From: Pachypanchax playfairii
Taxonomy: Eukaryota > Chordata > Actinopteri > Cyprinodontiformes > Aplocheilidae
Reading direction: 5' to 3'
NCBI GenBank assembly: GCA_006937955.1
Contig: SSNP01000154.1
Location: forward strand, 934,418-998,417
Length of the DNA: 64,000 nucleotides
The position numbers and the translations under genes are program-made. The notes below the pieces were generated by a model. It was given only the letters and a program-made list of their open reading frames with translations. It made no database searches and was not told the origin of the DNA. Below are positions 52,894 to 64,000 of the stretch, in pieces (the first letter of the stretch is position 1; the number at the start of each line of letters is the position of its first letter).

Positions 52894-55559
52894 CTGGACC
52901 TCCATGTCTGGACCTTCATGTCTGGACCTCCATGTCTGGAGCTCCGTGTCTGGACCTTCTTGTCTGGACCTTCATGTCTGGACCTCCGTGTCTGGAGCTC
53001 CGTGTCTGGACCTTCTTGTCTGGACCTTAATGTCTGGAGCTCCGTGTCTGGACCTCCATGTCTGGACCTTCATGTCTGGACCTCCGTGTCTGGACCTTCT
53101 TGTCTGGACCTTCATGTCTGGACCTCCATGTCTGGACCTTCATGTCTGGACCTTCATGTCTGGAGCTCCGTGTCTGGAGCTCCGTGTCTGGACCTTCATG
53201 TCTGGAGCTCCGTGTCTGGAGCTCCGTGTCTGGACCTTAATATCTGGAGCTCCATGTCTGGACCTTCTTGTCTGGACCTTCTTGTCTGGACCTTAATGTC
53301 TGGAGCTCCGTGTCTGGACCTCCATGTCTGGACCTCCGTGTCTGGACCTTCTTGTCTGGACCTCCGTGTCTGGACCTCTGTGTCTGGACCTCCGTGTCTG
53401 GACCTCCGTGTCTGGACCTTCTTGTCTGGACCTGCGTGTCTGGACCTGCGTGTCTGGACCTCCGTGTCTGGACCTCCGTGTCTGGACCTACGTGTATGGA
53501 CCTCCGTGTCTGGACCTCCGTGTCTGGACCTCCGTGTCTGGACCTTCGTGTCTGGACCTCCGTGTCTGGACCTTCTTGTCTGGACCTCTGTGTCTGGACC
53601 TCCGTGTGTGGCCCTCCGTGTCTGGACCTCCGTGTCTGGACCTCCGTGTCTGGACCTTCTTGTCTGGACCTTCTTGTCTGGACCTTCTTGTCTGGACCTT
53701 CATGTCTGGACCTCCGTGTCTGGACCTCCGTGTCTGGACCTCCGTGTCTGGACCTTCGTGTCTGGACCTCCGTGTCTGGACCTTCTTGTCTGGACCTCTG
53801 TGTCTGGACCTCTGTGTCTGGACCTCCGTGTCTGGACCTTCTTGTCTGGACCTTCTTGTCTGGACCTTCTTGTCTGGACCTTTGTGTCTGGACCTTCTTG
53901 TCTGGACCTTCTTGTCTGGACCTCCGTGTCTGGACCTCTGTGTCTGGACCTTCGTGTCTGGACCTTCGTGTCTGGACCTCCGTGTCTGGACCTTCGTGTC
54001 TGGACCTCCGTGTCTGGACCTCTGTGTCTGGACCTCCGTGTCTGGACCTCCGTGTCTGGACCTCCGTGTCTGGACCTCCGTGTCTGGACCTCCTTGTCTG
54101 GACCTGCGTGTCTGGACCTCCGTGTCTGGACCTTCTTGTCTGGACCTTCTTGTCTGGACCTTCTTGTCTGGACCTTCATGTCTGGACCTCCATGTCTGGA
54201 CCTCCATGTCTGGACCTTCATGTCTGGAGCTCCGTGTCTGGAGCTCCGTGTCTGGACCTTCGTGTCTGGACCTCCGTGTCTGGACCTTCTTGTCTGGACC
54301 TCCGTGTCTGGACCTCCGTGTCTGGACCTCCGTGTCTGGACCTCCGTGTCTGGACCTCCGTGTCTGGACCTCCGTGTCTGGACCTCCGTGTCTGGACCTC
54401 CGTGTCTGGACCTCCGTGTCTGGACCTCCGTGTCTGGACCTTCGTGTCTGGACCTCTGTGTCTGGACCTTCTTGTCTGGACCTCCATGTCTGGACCTTCG
54501 TGTCTGGACCTTCTTGTCTGGACCTTAATGTCTGGAGCTCCGTGTCTGGACCTCCATGTCTGGACCTTCATGTCTGGACCTCCGTGTCTGGACCTCCGTG
54601 TCTGGACCTCCGTGTCTGGACCTTCTTGTCTGGACCTCCGTGTCTGGACCTCTGTGTCTGGACCTCCGTGTCTGGACCTCCGTGTCTGGACCTTCTTGTC
54701 TGGACCTGCGTGTCTGGACCTGCGTGTCTGGACCTCCGTGTCTGGACCTCTGTGTCTGGACCTCCGTGTCTGGACCTCCGTGTCTGGACCTTCGTGTCTG
54801 GACCTCCGTGTCTGGACCTCCGTGTCTGGACCTCCGTGTCTGGACCTCCGTGTCTGGACCTTCTTGTCTGGACCTCTGTGTCTGGACCTCCGTGTCTGGA
54901 CCTCCGTGTCTGGACCTCCGTGTATGGACCTCCGTGTCTGGACCTCCGTGTCTGGAGCTCCGTGTCTGGACCTTCTTGTCTGGACCTTTGTGTCTGGACC
55001 TTCTTGTCTGGACCTCCGTGTCTGGACCTCTGTGTCTGGACCTCCGTGTCTGGACCTCCGTGTCTGGACCTTCTTGTCTGGACCTTCTTGTCTGGACCTT
55101 AATGTCTGGAGCTCCATGTCTGGACCTTCTTGTCTGGACCTTCTTGTCTGGACCTTCTTGTCTGGACCTTAATGTCTGGAGCTCCGTGTCTGGACCTCCA
55201 TGTCTGGACCTTCATGTCTGGACCTCCGTGTCTGGACCTCCGTGTCTGGACCTCCGTGTCTGGACCTCCGTGTCTGGACCTCCGTGTCTGGACCTCCGTG
55301 TCTGGACCTTCGTGTCTGGACCTCCGTGTCTGGACCTCCGTGTCTGGACCTCCGTGTCTGGACCTCCGTGTCTGGACCTCCGTGTCTGGACCTTCGTGTC
55401 TGGACCTCCGTGTCTGGACCTCCGTGTCTGGACCTCCGTGTCTGGACCTCCGTGTCTGGACCTTCGTGTCTGGACCTCTGTGTCTGGACCTTCTTGTCTG
55501 GACCTCCGTGTCTGGACCTCTGTGTCTGGACCTCCGTGTCTGGACCTTCGTGTCTGGAC
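52894..55559 (+). repeat. Large 14-bp minisatellite, about 190 units
   Basis: About 2.67 kb of the 14-bp unit CCTCCGTGTCTGGA with a few variant units (CCTTCTT, CCTTCAT, CCTTAAT, GCTCCGT, CCTGCGT, CCTCTGT in the first seven bases). Since 14 is not a multiple of three, each frame repeats every 42 bp and encodes a 14-residue unit. Frames of 566, 634 and 592 codons on the + strand and up to 299 on the minus strand are therefore repeat artefacts with no start context or domain. Confidence 0.97.
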
Positions 55560-55639
55560 TTACTCTGGTGATCTTTCCTTTTTCGTGTATTTGACACTTT
55601 ATATAACTGATTTAATTTCACACAGTTTGTAAAGATTCT

Positions 55640-55868
55640 TGTATTTAATACGGACGTGTTTGAGTTACCTCACTTTTATTAACATGTATCGTACCTTCAC
55701 TAGCAGACGTTGGGAAGTTCTGGTGTTAAACATCCTGGTCAAAAACACAGTTTCAATAAACAAAGTAAAATAATATTCCTTGTGTTTAGAACCACTGTTC
55801 TCAAACTGCTACAAATACCACAGGTAGTACTCACAGTCTCTCTTGTAGTACTCAGATATAGTATAAAC
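55640..55868. other. Spacer, nothing recognised
   Basis: Unique-looking AT-rich sequence between the minisatellite and the MITE. Confidence 0.4.
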
Positions 55869-56340
55869 CAGAGTTCTGCAACCTGTGGCTCTGGGGCCAC
55901 ATGTGGCCCTTCTGCCCCTCTGAAGCGGCTCCTTGTAACTTTAACCAACATGAACCTGAGAAACAGGAAATGGATCAAGTTAATTGTTTTTTTCTTTCAA
56001 TTTTTTAAAAACTTCTTGTGCAAAAACACAAACAAAAACCTGCTTCTGATAAAAGACCTGAGACTCTTTAACAAAGTCAAACTTATTTAATTTTATGAAC
56101 ATTTCAGTAATAAATGATCAAAATACATTCATCCAACCAGTTATTTAACAGCTTGATGTTTGTTTGTTTTTGTAAATATAAAGGTGGAACTACATACATT
56201 AACTATAAGTAGGTGACTTGTTGTATAAACAGTTTTATCTTCATTTTAAGGGTCAAAAGGACTTTGTTGCTCTCTACAAATTAAAGGTGTAATGAAGGAT
56301 GGAATCTGGATCTTTCAGTCGTAAAGGGTTGCAGAACCCG
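55869..56340. mobile_element. hAT-like non-autonomous element, 472 bp
   Basis: Left end CAGAGTTCTGCAACC and reversed right end CGGGTTCTGCAACC are inverted termini. The flanks GTATAAAC and GTCTAAAC form an 8-bp target duplication with one mismatch. Confidence 0.75.
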
Positions 56341-57912
56341 GTCTAAACTAACTGGTTGAAGGTTAAACTGAGACGTGATGAAACACTTCGGTCTAGACAT
56401 TCAAATATCACAGAACTTTAATGAAACATGTTGCAGTGGAACTTTATTTCAGTTTCCACCAAATATTCTGCAGTTAGTTTTTTTACAGTTGGATTGTAGA
56501 TTCAGTCTTTAGCTTCCTGCCAGTTTGTGATAATTAGCTTGTTATTGTCGTGCTGCCACAAGGTGAAAGTGCATGTGTGCGTGCACGAGTGTAAATGTCC
56601 TCTATGACAATACAAGTTCAATCTTACAACTTCAAGAACTCACAAAGTCCAGATTAACTTCTTTCTGAAGATCATATGACTGAATATAAATCTGTGATGT
56701 CACAGGATTATTAATGGAGCTCAGATACATCGATACCACGTGTAAACTTTAATAACACCAGGATGAGCGAGCAACCAACACCAGAACAGAACCAGCTGAT
56801 TTTTAACAGTTCATACAGTGTTACACACTCTTCAGCACGCCGCTGCAGCTGGTTACATCACACACGCACACACACGTGACCCGATGTTTGTGTCAGTAGT
56901 GACGCGACGCAGATGAAGTTTCTACATTATGAATCAGTTTCTGTTGTTCGTTCGATCGGAACTCGTTTTCTCTTCATGTTTTAATGTTTCTGTGACAGTT
57001 AAACAGAAACAGCCTGAAACCGTCTCCATGAAGCTGAACGGGATGTTTAAAGAGAGGCTGGTGAGTTTTAATGATCAGAACAAACTAAATCCAGTAGAAC
57101 CTGCAGCAGCGTCTCAAATCATGACGTTTATTAAAGATACGAGTGGAGAACAGTAAAATCCAGAGTGAGTGATCTGAGCTGAAACGTTAACGAGGGGACG
57201 GAGTGGGAATGTGTGTTTATACAGACAGCGATAACGGTCAGAACCATCTCCTGCAATGTCAAACATTTCCTTATATGGTTTTCTGTCTGGTTCCTCTTGG
57301 CTCTTTAAATCACATACAGGAAATGTTTCCAGTTCTTTCGTGTTCCGGTCGTTTCAACGTTTTCTCTCATTCACATCAGAGAAATGAAACATCAGAACTT
57401 TGAAACTAAAATATTCTGAAGAACGCGTTCTGATTAAAGAACAGAGTCTGATTTACTTCAGGTGAACAACCAAAGACACGAGAGTCCACATGGAGACTCT
57501 AAGCTCTGAGCCCAGAACTGAACCTGGACTGGGACCTGCTGAAGACCAGGGAGCCCCACGTTTTGCATCATGGCCCGGTTCATTCAGGAGAACCGATCCA
57601 CTAATTTATGGTCAAACAAAATAAAACATTATTACACATTTATTACAAATATCATTATGATAGACTTTATATTTGTCTCACTCTATACCAGTGTGTAATC
57701 TGCACCTCCACCAAGGACCGGTACCGGTCCACAGATCATGTGGTTCTGGGCTGTACAGATAGATGGACAGAGGTATTTTTTACATATTGTTTTCCTGGGT
57801 GTTTTATTTTGAAAAACTATTAATATTGAAGATCCTGTTTGAAGGAATCAGACTGTGACTGTATGAAGTAGTGTGAGATGTTTATCACATGATGGAATAT
57901 TAAATGTATGAT
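56341..57912. other. Intergenic or intron of the minus-strand candidate
   Basis: A 75-codon + frame (56929-57156) and others have no recognised domain. Nothing else defined. Confidence 0.4.
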
Positions 57913-58396
57913 GGGTCGAGCCGGTCTGAGCCCAGCAGAGCTGGGTCGAGCCGGTCTGAGCTGAGCTGAGCAGAACTGGGCTGAGCTGGTCCGAGCCCAG
58001 CAGAACTGGGCCGAGCCGGTCCGAGCCCAGCAGAACTGGGCCGAGCCGGTCCGAGCCCAGCAGACCTGGGTCGAGCCGGTCTGAGCTGAGCTGAGCAGAA
58101 CTGGGCCGAGCCGGTCTGAGCCCAGCAGACCTGGGCCGAGCCGGTCCGAGCCCAGCAGACCTGGGTCGAGCCGGTCCGAGCCGGTCCGAGCCCAGCAGAA
58201 CTGGGCCGAGCCGGTCCGAGCCCAGCAGAACTGGGACGAGCCGGTCTGAGCTGAGCTGAGCAGAACTGGGCCGAGCCGGTCCGAGCCCAGCAGACCTGGG
58301 CCGAGCCGGTCCGAGCCCAGCAGAACTGGGCCGAGCCGGTCCGAGCCCAGCAGAACTGGGTCGAGCCGGTCCGAGCCCAGCAGAACTGGGACGAGT
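57913..58396 (-). repeat. 30-bp minisatellite, about 16 units
   Basis: Units of CCGAGCCCAGCAGAACTGGG plus CCGAGCCGGT, with some shorter units carrying GAGCTGAGCTGAG. The 194-codon minus frame (GSDRLGPVLL repeated) is produced by the 30-bp period and is not a gene. Confidence 0.93.
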
Positions 58397-59601
58397 GGCG
58401 TCACATCTCAGTCCTGCTGCTTCAGTTTAGTTTCACAGATCTGATGTAGATAATTGGAGGGAAGAAGTTTCTGTCTTTTAGAGTCACGCGTGTAGCGTGT
58501 AGATGGAATCAGCATGTACTCTTCTTCTCTCAGGGACTTTATTACTTTCAGCATCTTTAACTTCTCATATCCTCCCCTAACCTTTGACCTGCACACCATC
58601 ACAAGCTCCGCCTTTTCCATGTGAACATTATCCTGGGAATGGCCGTTCCGTGGTCCCTCTGGGGGTCGAGGGTTGTGGGAACGATCTACACATGCAGTAC
58701 CCTTCAGAATTTAGACCCCTCAGTAAATAAATACAGCTCCTCCTCTTCATCACTTCCTGCATATTTGCTGGTGTTCTTTCCGGTCTCAGCCGGTCTGCAG
58801 CTTCTGACTGATGACACACTCCAGTGTTTCAACTTGTTTCTTTTAACATCATTAAAATCACTCGACAACGAGGGTTTTAGAGTCTTAGGATTCTGTTCCA
58901 GGTTAAACTGGTTTATCTCCAGCTGTAATACGTAATGAATCTATCACCAGGATCAAAGTGTCATGATGAAGATGTACCTTTCAACCCAAACCAGCTCATC
59001 AGTCAGTAAAACAAACAAGTTTTTCTCTAAAAACAACAAAAACCAGAACAACATCCAAGTTACACCCTGAGTTTAAAACATGTAAACAGAAAAAACAGCC
59101 AGGGAAAGAACCCGGAGAACATGGAAGAAGGAGCAGAAAATCCATCTGAGAGGGACAGGAAGTCTGGGAGACGCAGCTGGACTGAGTTTACAATCAGCTG
59201 AAGACGTTCTGCTTCGTCTTTTCAGATCAGAACCAGTTGTTGGTTCAACAGGTGGAGAGAACAAGGTCTCCAGGTGACGCAGGTGTAACCGTTTCTGTTG
59301 CTGATGTTTGTGTTCACGTTAGTGTATAAAACCTAATAAATGAACGACGAGGTGTTTGTGACTGACTGTGGATCAGATGACCTGTTAGACGAGAGACGAC
59401 ACATCAGAAGGTCTCTGATCATCATGTTTATGGATTTAATTTATTTCTCTTATTATTCCATCAGGCCACAAAAAGAATTCAATATTTATTTCAGCTGATG
59501 TTGCAGGTTGAACTGATTTAAACCCTGAACACAGAATAAACTCCAGCTCTCAGGACGAGTCTCAATCTAATGACGCTTTAAAACGAGTGTTTGGTTCTTA
59601 C
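58397..59601. other. Unassigned, possible intron
   Basis: Minus-strand frames at 58408-58620 and 58628-58819 have somewhat protein-like composition but lack good splice borders. I could not support either as an exon. Confidence 0.35.
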
Positions 59602-59660
59602 CTTCCATCCGTCTCCTTCACCTGGAGGTTCTGCTCCCAGAACGTAGAACAGGTTGGAGT
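59602..59660 (-). CDS. Candidate internal exon of the minus-strand gene
   Basis: Minus strand, acceptor CTGTTCTACAG and donor GGAAG|GTAAGA, both strong. The 59 nt complete one codon and encode SNLFYVLGAEPPGEGDGWK. The previous candidate exon ends with a single G, so the junction reads G|AC = D. It ends in phase 0, matching the exon at 52015-52094. No family identified. Confidence 0.45.
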
Positions 59661-59884
59661 CTGTAGAACAGGTGGAACATCAGTTAACATGATCTCAGCA
59701 TCAGCTCACACATGAATACCATCACTGATGATCTGCATCGCTCACATGATCACAAATCCAAATGTTTCCTCTGAATCTTTATAAATCTTTCTAACATATG
59801 AACGACATGTCTGATGAACACGGATCATGTAGAAATGTAACGTGTGATCATGTGATACTGAAACCTTGACAGGTTGAAACATAC

Positions 59885-60000
59885 CTGAGTGTTGAGAGCT
59901 GCTGCTGGAGGTTGTCACCTGGGACTGAGAGACCGTCTCACCACGGGACAGAGACGGTCTCACCGCGGGACAGAGACGGTCTCCATTGTTGGCGGTGTGA
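59885..60000 (-). CDS. Candidate exon of the minus-strand gene, serine-rich
   Basis: The minus-strand donor CACTCAG|GTATGT is near perfect. In the frame that fits the next exon it encodes [18 protein letters not shown]. Two acceptors are possible: GGGTTTTCAG at 60000/60001 (116-nt exon, entry with two bases carried over) or GTCTCTCAG at 59924/59925 (40-nt exon, phase 0, compatible with the exon at 60129-60269). The longer version contains a 22-bp tandem duplication (GAGACCGTCTCTGTCCCG repeated). Confidence 0.4.
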
Positions 60001-60101
60001 CTGAAAACCCTGTTGCATGTCAGTGTTCAGTCTCCTAAAAAACTAAACTACATTTAAAGTTTTTACAAAAGTCAAACTAAAATACAGTCTGTCTCTCGCC
60101 C

Positions 60102-60124
60102 CTCTCTCTCTCTCTCTCTCTCTC
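60102..60124 (+). repeat. (CT)n microsatellite
   Basis: Run of CT dinucleotides directly beside the candidate splice donor on the minus strand. Confidence 0.85.
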
Positions 60125-60128
60125 TTAC

Positions 60129-60269
60129 CTCTCTGTGTCTCTTAAAGCAGCTCGACTGCCAAGCCATGCATTCCACTGTTACTTTATATGGTTGTAGGAA
60201 GGCGGGATCAGGGAATGTCCCCACTGGACATGGACTCGTTAAAGGGACAAAGAAACCTGGTTTACTGAC
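60129..60269 (-). CDS. Candidate 5' exon of the minus-strand gene
   Basis: Acceptor TATCCTACAG and donor GAGAG|GTAAGA border 141 nt, open in phase 0: VSKPGFFVPLTSPCPVG to AWQSSCFKRHRE. An ATG at 60167 (MAWQSSCFKRHRE) could be a start. Joining it to the 40-nt version of the next exon keeps the frame, but joining to the 116-nt version does not. It may instead be untranslated or not an exon. Confidence 0.25.
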
Positions 60270-60464
60270 CTGTAGGATACATCTGATAAAAACAGAGAAA
60301 AAATGACTGAAGAGAGAAAAAAAAAGAGAAAAGATGGAAGAAGGAAACTGATTCAGAGAAACGACTCCTCTTCCTCTTTCCCAGGAGATGAAGGCAACGA
60401 AATCTAAGAGGGAAGAAAGAACAGCCATAAAGGAAAAGAACTAATAATGCATAAAAAAATAAAG

Positions 60465-60522
60465 TGTCTGTGTGTGTGTGCACGTGTGTGTGTACGTGTG
60501 CTTGTGTGTGTGTGTGCACGTG
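60465..60522 (+). repeat. (TG)n / TGCACG microsatellite
   Basis: Interrupted TG repeat with GTGCACGTG steps. Confidence 0.85.
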
Positions 60523-61434
60523 CATGGGGGAAGAAGGGTTTCTCAGCATCAGACCGATCTCCCATTTTACTTCTAAATTTGGTCTTTTTCTAACGTAGAC
60601 AGGACCAAACAATCTGAAACACCATGTGGAAGCTATTTTACAGCTCAGGGAGGCACAGACAGACGGGGGGGGGGGTTCCACTGATAATGAGGCTGGTAAT
60701 AAAAAGCTGTTTCTGGTCCAGTTCGGGAGTCTAAACTGTTTTTAAACTCCACACAACAGAAAAGTTTCAGCTGTTTTTTTCTGTTTTTGTCACACATTTG
60801 TGTTTTTCTACTGACCCTGAAAAGGATTCTGGGTGGGACTTGTGGACTTGCTCCCGACTCCTCACTCTGTCTTCTCGGTCACTTGTGTCTTAATAAGGAA
60901 ATAGTTGGAAATGATTTACCATTTAAAGAAGCTGAGCGTCCAGCAGCCTTCGTTTTACAGATCTGCATCAATACGAGCTGCTTACAATTATTATTAGAAT
61001 AATATTGATGAATTATCTTCTGATGTTGATAAAAAAACAACCTGTATGGTCCAACAGTTTGATGTTTGCAGTCGCAGGTCCGAATCATACAATTAGTTTC
61101 CAAACTCCAGATTGTTCGAGTCATATTTATTTTATTTATTTCAACTTCATCACAAGTTGGCAAAAAAATAAAATAAACATTTGGAGAAGTATCAGCAAAG
61201 ACCTGATTCTAGTATGAGCATCTGAGTTTTGTTATTACAAAAGAACCCATTAGAACCCAGATCATTTCCAAAACAGACCACATGAACCACATTAATTACA
61301 TTAGGTCACCTGTTCTTCACATGGATCTCGGTGTGTTAAAACTAAGAGCAAAGCTGTGTCTTCTGTTACTCCCAAATCACTGTTGGTTCCTAGTTCTAAA
61401 CATGTAGAACATTTCCAGTGTCAGATGTCACAGC
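60523..61434. other. Intergenic, nothing recognised
   Basis: Short frames only, overlapping on both strands. Confidence 0.4.
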
Positions 61435-61960
61435 CGATATCATAAAGAATCCATTTCACACACATTTCATGACTTTGTGGTTATTTCTTATTTCTTAAGT
61501 ATTAACCTGTAATATGAAAAATTTTATATCTAAAAAATGTTCGGAAACACTGATTAACAGACCTTTCAATCTGTCTGCGTCAAGATTCGGCTGGTTTTGT
61601 AATGAAACTCATTAATAATATATTTTTCAAATTTGCTGGACTCTGATTGGCTAACAAACTAGCCTATGAGAGCAAGGTATACTGTTTCCTGCCCCGCTGC
61701 ATATGGTAACGTCAGACGTCGTGTCTTCCTGTTTGCTACGTCTTATGCTAACAGCTTTTAGCTAGCAGCATGCTAGGTGGGGTTTCAACTGCGGGAGCTG
61801 CCGAAAACTAACGAACAAAGGAGTTGTGACGAAACAGATACAGGCTGTTCAGACTCGGGAGAACTCGGGTTTTATCACCACCTGCGTAGTTTGAGAGATT
61901 AAAACTGTTGAAACCCCACCTAGCATGTTGCTCACTAAAAAGCTGTAGCATAACGTAATT
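61435..61960 (-). mobile_element. MITE-like repeat family B, copy 4 (reversed)
   Basis: Contains TCATGACTTTGTGGTTATTT, the reverse of the copy 2 right arm, then CCTATGAGAGCAAGGTATAC and AAACCCCACCTAGCATG. Confidence 0.7.
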
Positions 61961-62141
61961 AGTGGAACAAATCAGAGCCGGGCAGGGGGGCGGAGCAAAT
62001 GACCGGGCCCTTAGATGACGAGTTTTACCCACAATGCACTTGGATGCAATATCGGTGATTAACATGTAAATTTGCGCTTCATAAAGCTCAATGTGAAAGT
62101 GAAAATAAAAGCAGTGATGCAGGACATTTTATTCAATATTT

Positions 62142-63345
62142 TACTACTACTACTACTACTATTACTACTGTCATTTAGCAGATGCTTTTATCCAAAGCGA
62201 CTTACATTGAGAGAACATACAAGCAAGAAATCAAAGAGACGGAAACAAAATAAGGAGGCGGACTGTTTGGAGTCCAGTTTAATGCCGACGCTGATACATC
62301 AAGTGTATCAATTTTTTTTTTTTTTGTAGAGATAAACTCCCAAATCGCTATCATAAATCATAAATCAATTCCACATTAAGACTGAAAGTGTTCTTTAAAG
62401 AGGTGAGTCTTAAGTCTGCTCTTAAAAGTAGCTGCAGACTCTGAGGATTGGACCGAGTTTGGCAGGTCATTCCACCATCGGGGGACAACAGAGGAGAAGA
62501 GTTTGGAACATGATCTCATGCCACGTTGTGGTGGGAGCGCTAGGCGTCTTTCAGCGGCTGAGCGTAGCTGACGCGTGGGAATGTAGTATTGGATGAAGGA
62601 GTGAAGGTAAGTAGGAGCTGTGTGTGTTAGAGTCTGGTAAGCCAGAAGCAGAGCTTTGTATTTGATGCGTGCTGCAACTGGAAGCCAGTGCAGAGAAATG
62701 AACAGCGGAGTGACATGAGCCCTCTTGGGCTGGTTGAAGACCAGACGTGCTGCTGCGTTCTGAATCATCTGCAGAGGTTTAACCGAGGACGCTGGAAGAC
62801 CGGCCAGCAAAGAGTTGCAGTAGTCGATGCGGGACAAGACCAGGGCCTAGACCAGAAGCTGTGTGGTGTGGTCTGTCAGGAAGGCTCTGATTTTCCTGAT
62901 GTTGTAAAGCGCGAATCTACATGAGCGAGCTACGGAGTTAACCTGCTCCTTGAAGGACAGCTGGTTGTCCAGTATGACACCAAGGTTTCTGGTGGAGGTT
63001 TTGGGGAACAGCGTGATGGAGTCAAGCTGCACGCTTATCTGAGGAGGTAAGGAGTTACTGGCAGGACAGACAATGAGGTCAGTTTTGGACAGATTAAGCT
63101 GAAGGTGGCGATCCCTCATCCACGCCGAGATATCTGAGAGGCAGGCAGATATCCGCATTGAGACGGAGGTATCGTCTGGAGGGAAGGAGAGGAGGAGCTG
63201 AGTTTCGTCAGCGTAGCAATGGTAAGAGAAGCCATGGGAGCGAATGATCTCGCCTAATGAGGTGGTGTATAAAGAGAAGAGGAGAGGACCAAGGACCGAG
63301 CCCTGTGGGACACCCGTTGCCAGCTCATGCAGACTGGACATCTGT
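62142..63345 (-). mobile_element. L2-like LINE, 5'-truncated
   Basis: On the minus strand the element starts inside the reverse transcriptase at about 63345 and ends with AAGTCGCTTTGGATAAAAGC and a (TAG)n-type tail at 62142-62169. That tail is the LINE2 3' end shared with many fish SINEs. About 1.2 kb of the original several kb remains. Confidence 0.85.
62376..63341 (-). pseudogene. L2-like reverse transcriptase C-terminal part, one stop
   Basis: One continuous frame interrupted by a single stop at 62847-62849. The upstream part has TGVPQGSVLGPLLFSLYT (motif B) and FSYHCYADETQLLLS, where the catalytic YADD reads YADE, then LQLNLSKTDLIV. The downstream part has LVLSRIDYCNSLLAGLP and ends WWNDLPNSVQS...FKSRLKTHLF, the usual C-terminus of L2/CR1-type ORF2. 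The changed second catalytic aspartate, the stop and the missing 5' end make it inactive. Confidence 0.88.
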
Positions 63346-63649
63346 CATTTTACACCTACTACGTCACTAAAGTCAGTCTTTCTTGTAAAGCTTTTAGCAA
63401 CCATGACTCAAACTTGACTGGGTAAACTATAAACCCTGCATGAATCGGCATTTTACGTGGTTCTGTAATCGGAACCCAAACTCCATCCTCTGCTGAGTGT
63501 GAATTATTAAAGGGCCCGTGTTCTCGCCTGTCTTCACCAATTTTTTTTCAGATGTGGAAGAGGCCTGTCTCTCACATCATACTTCTAAGCCGGACCCCTC
63601 TGATGTCCTGGCCGGGGGCGCACCGTCCCCCCAGCCCCCCCTGAAGCCC

Positions 63650-63994
63650 CGCCCCTGCATAACGTAGCAAACAGAAAGACACAGCGTCTGACGTTGCCAT
63701 GCACAGCGGGGCAGGAAACAGTATACCTTGCTCTCATAGGCTAGTTTGTTAGCCAATAAGAGTCCAGCAAATTTAAACAATGAATATGAACGAGCTGCTG
63801 ACGAAGCAGCTGAAGCAGCCTGACGGAAGGAGCCGGAACCACCCAAATTTTAACGCAGACAGATTGAAAGGTCTGTTAATCAGTGTTTCCTGATGTTTTT
63901 AGATATAAAATGTTTCATATTACTGTTTAATACATAACCACAAAGTCCTGAAATGTGTATGAAATGGCCTCTTTAATGGAAGGGCCTCTTTAAA
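63650..63994 (+). mobile_element. MITE-like repeat family B, copy 5 (left-truncated)
   Basis: Contains CAGCGGGGCAGGAAACAGTA, CCTTGCTCTCATAGGCTAG and ends TGAAATGGCCTCTTTAATGG. The 89-codon minus frame here is within the repeat and the CG-rich block before it (63590-63655). Confidence 0.7.
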
Positions 63995-64000
63995 GTTTAC

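Noticed and set aside
52828..55632. Open frames of 358 to 634 codons on the + strand and up to 299 codons on the minus strand
   Set aside because: They lie in the 14-bp minisatellite; the repeat unit lacks stops in every frame, so length is not evidence of coding.
57820..58404. 194-codon GSDRLGPVLL-repeat protein
   Set aside because: Artefact of the 30-bp minisatellite, no start context, no domain.
58408..58819. Two minus-strand frames with protein-like composition
   Set aside because: No good acceptor/donor pair and the frames overlap; kept only as possible intron content of the minus-strand candidate gene.
60150..60190. TATAAAG on the minus strand as a promoter for the candidate gene
   Set aside because: It lies only about 20 bases before the ATG at 60167, so the transcription start would fall inside the coding part; an acceptor upstream suits an internal exon better.

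Overview
This window looks like teleost fish chromosomal DNA. It has one large, intron-rich vertebrate gene, fish-type Tc1 transposons, Rex1/L2-like LINE relics, several families of short inverted-repeat elements, and many minisatellites. A run of five N at about 22299-22303 marks an assembly join. Nothing bacterial or viral was seen.

The one securely identified gene is csnk1a1 (casein kinase 1 alpha) on the + strand, from a promoter near 11.2 kb to a poly(A) signal at 49.61 kb. I could place ten constitutive coding exons plus one cassette exon, all with AG/GT borders and consistent phase. Joined without the cassette they encode 337 residues, the length of human CK1alpha. The 84-nt exon at 27870-27953 encodes the 28-residue L insert with its basic GKRKR motif (365-residue form). 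Exon 10 contains the 12-residue S segment, preceded by an internal GC donor (325-residue form). Only eight coding bases lie in the last exon, 6.6 kb further on.

Layout: 0-11 kb is intergenic and made mostly of mobile DNA: a dead pogo/Tigger-type element, a Rex1-like fragment, a small minisatellite, a MITE, an intact Tc1 element and a Kolobok-like MITE. 11.2-49.6 kb is csnk1a1, whose introns carry hAT-type MITEs with exact 8-bp target duplications, LINE relics, a second nearly identical intact Tc1 element (68 bp from exon 9), a 26-bp E-box-rich minisatellite, and one 36-bp minisatellite family present in two introns in opposite orientation. 49.6-64 kb holds a 2.7-kb array of a 14-bp repeat, a 30-bp array, a hAT-type MITE, a 5'-truncated L2-like LINE and more MITE copies. 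On the minus strand at 51.7-60.3 kb there are several phase-compatible candidate exons of an unidentified gene.

Most long open frames at 17.7, 38, 53-55.6 and 58 kb are artefacts of tandem repeats, not genes. I found no clear new biological system. The best leads are the alternative-splicing architecture of csnk1a1, the recent Tc1 pair, the shared minisatellite, and the unidentified minus-strand gene.
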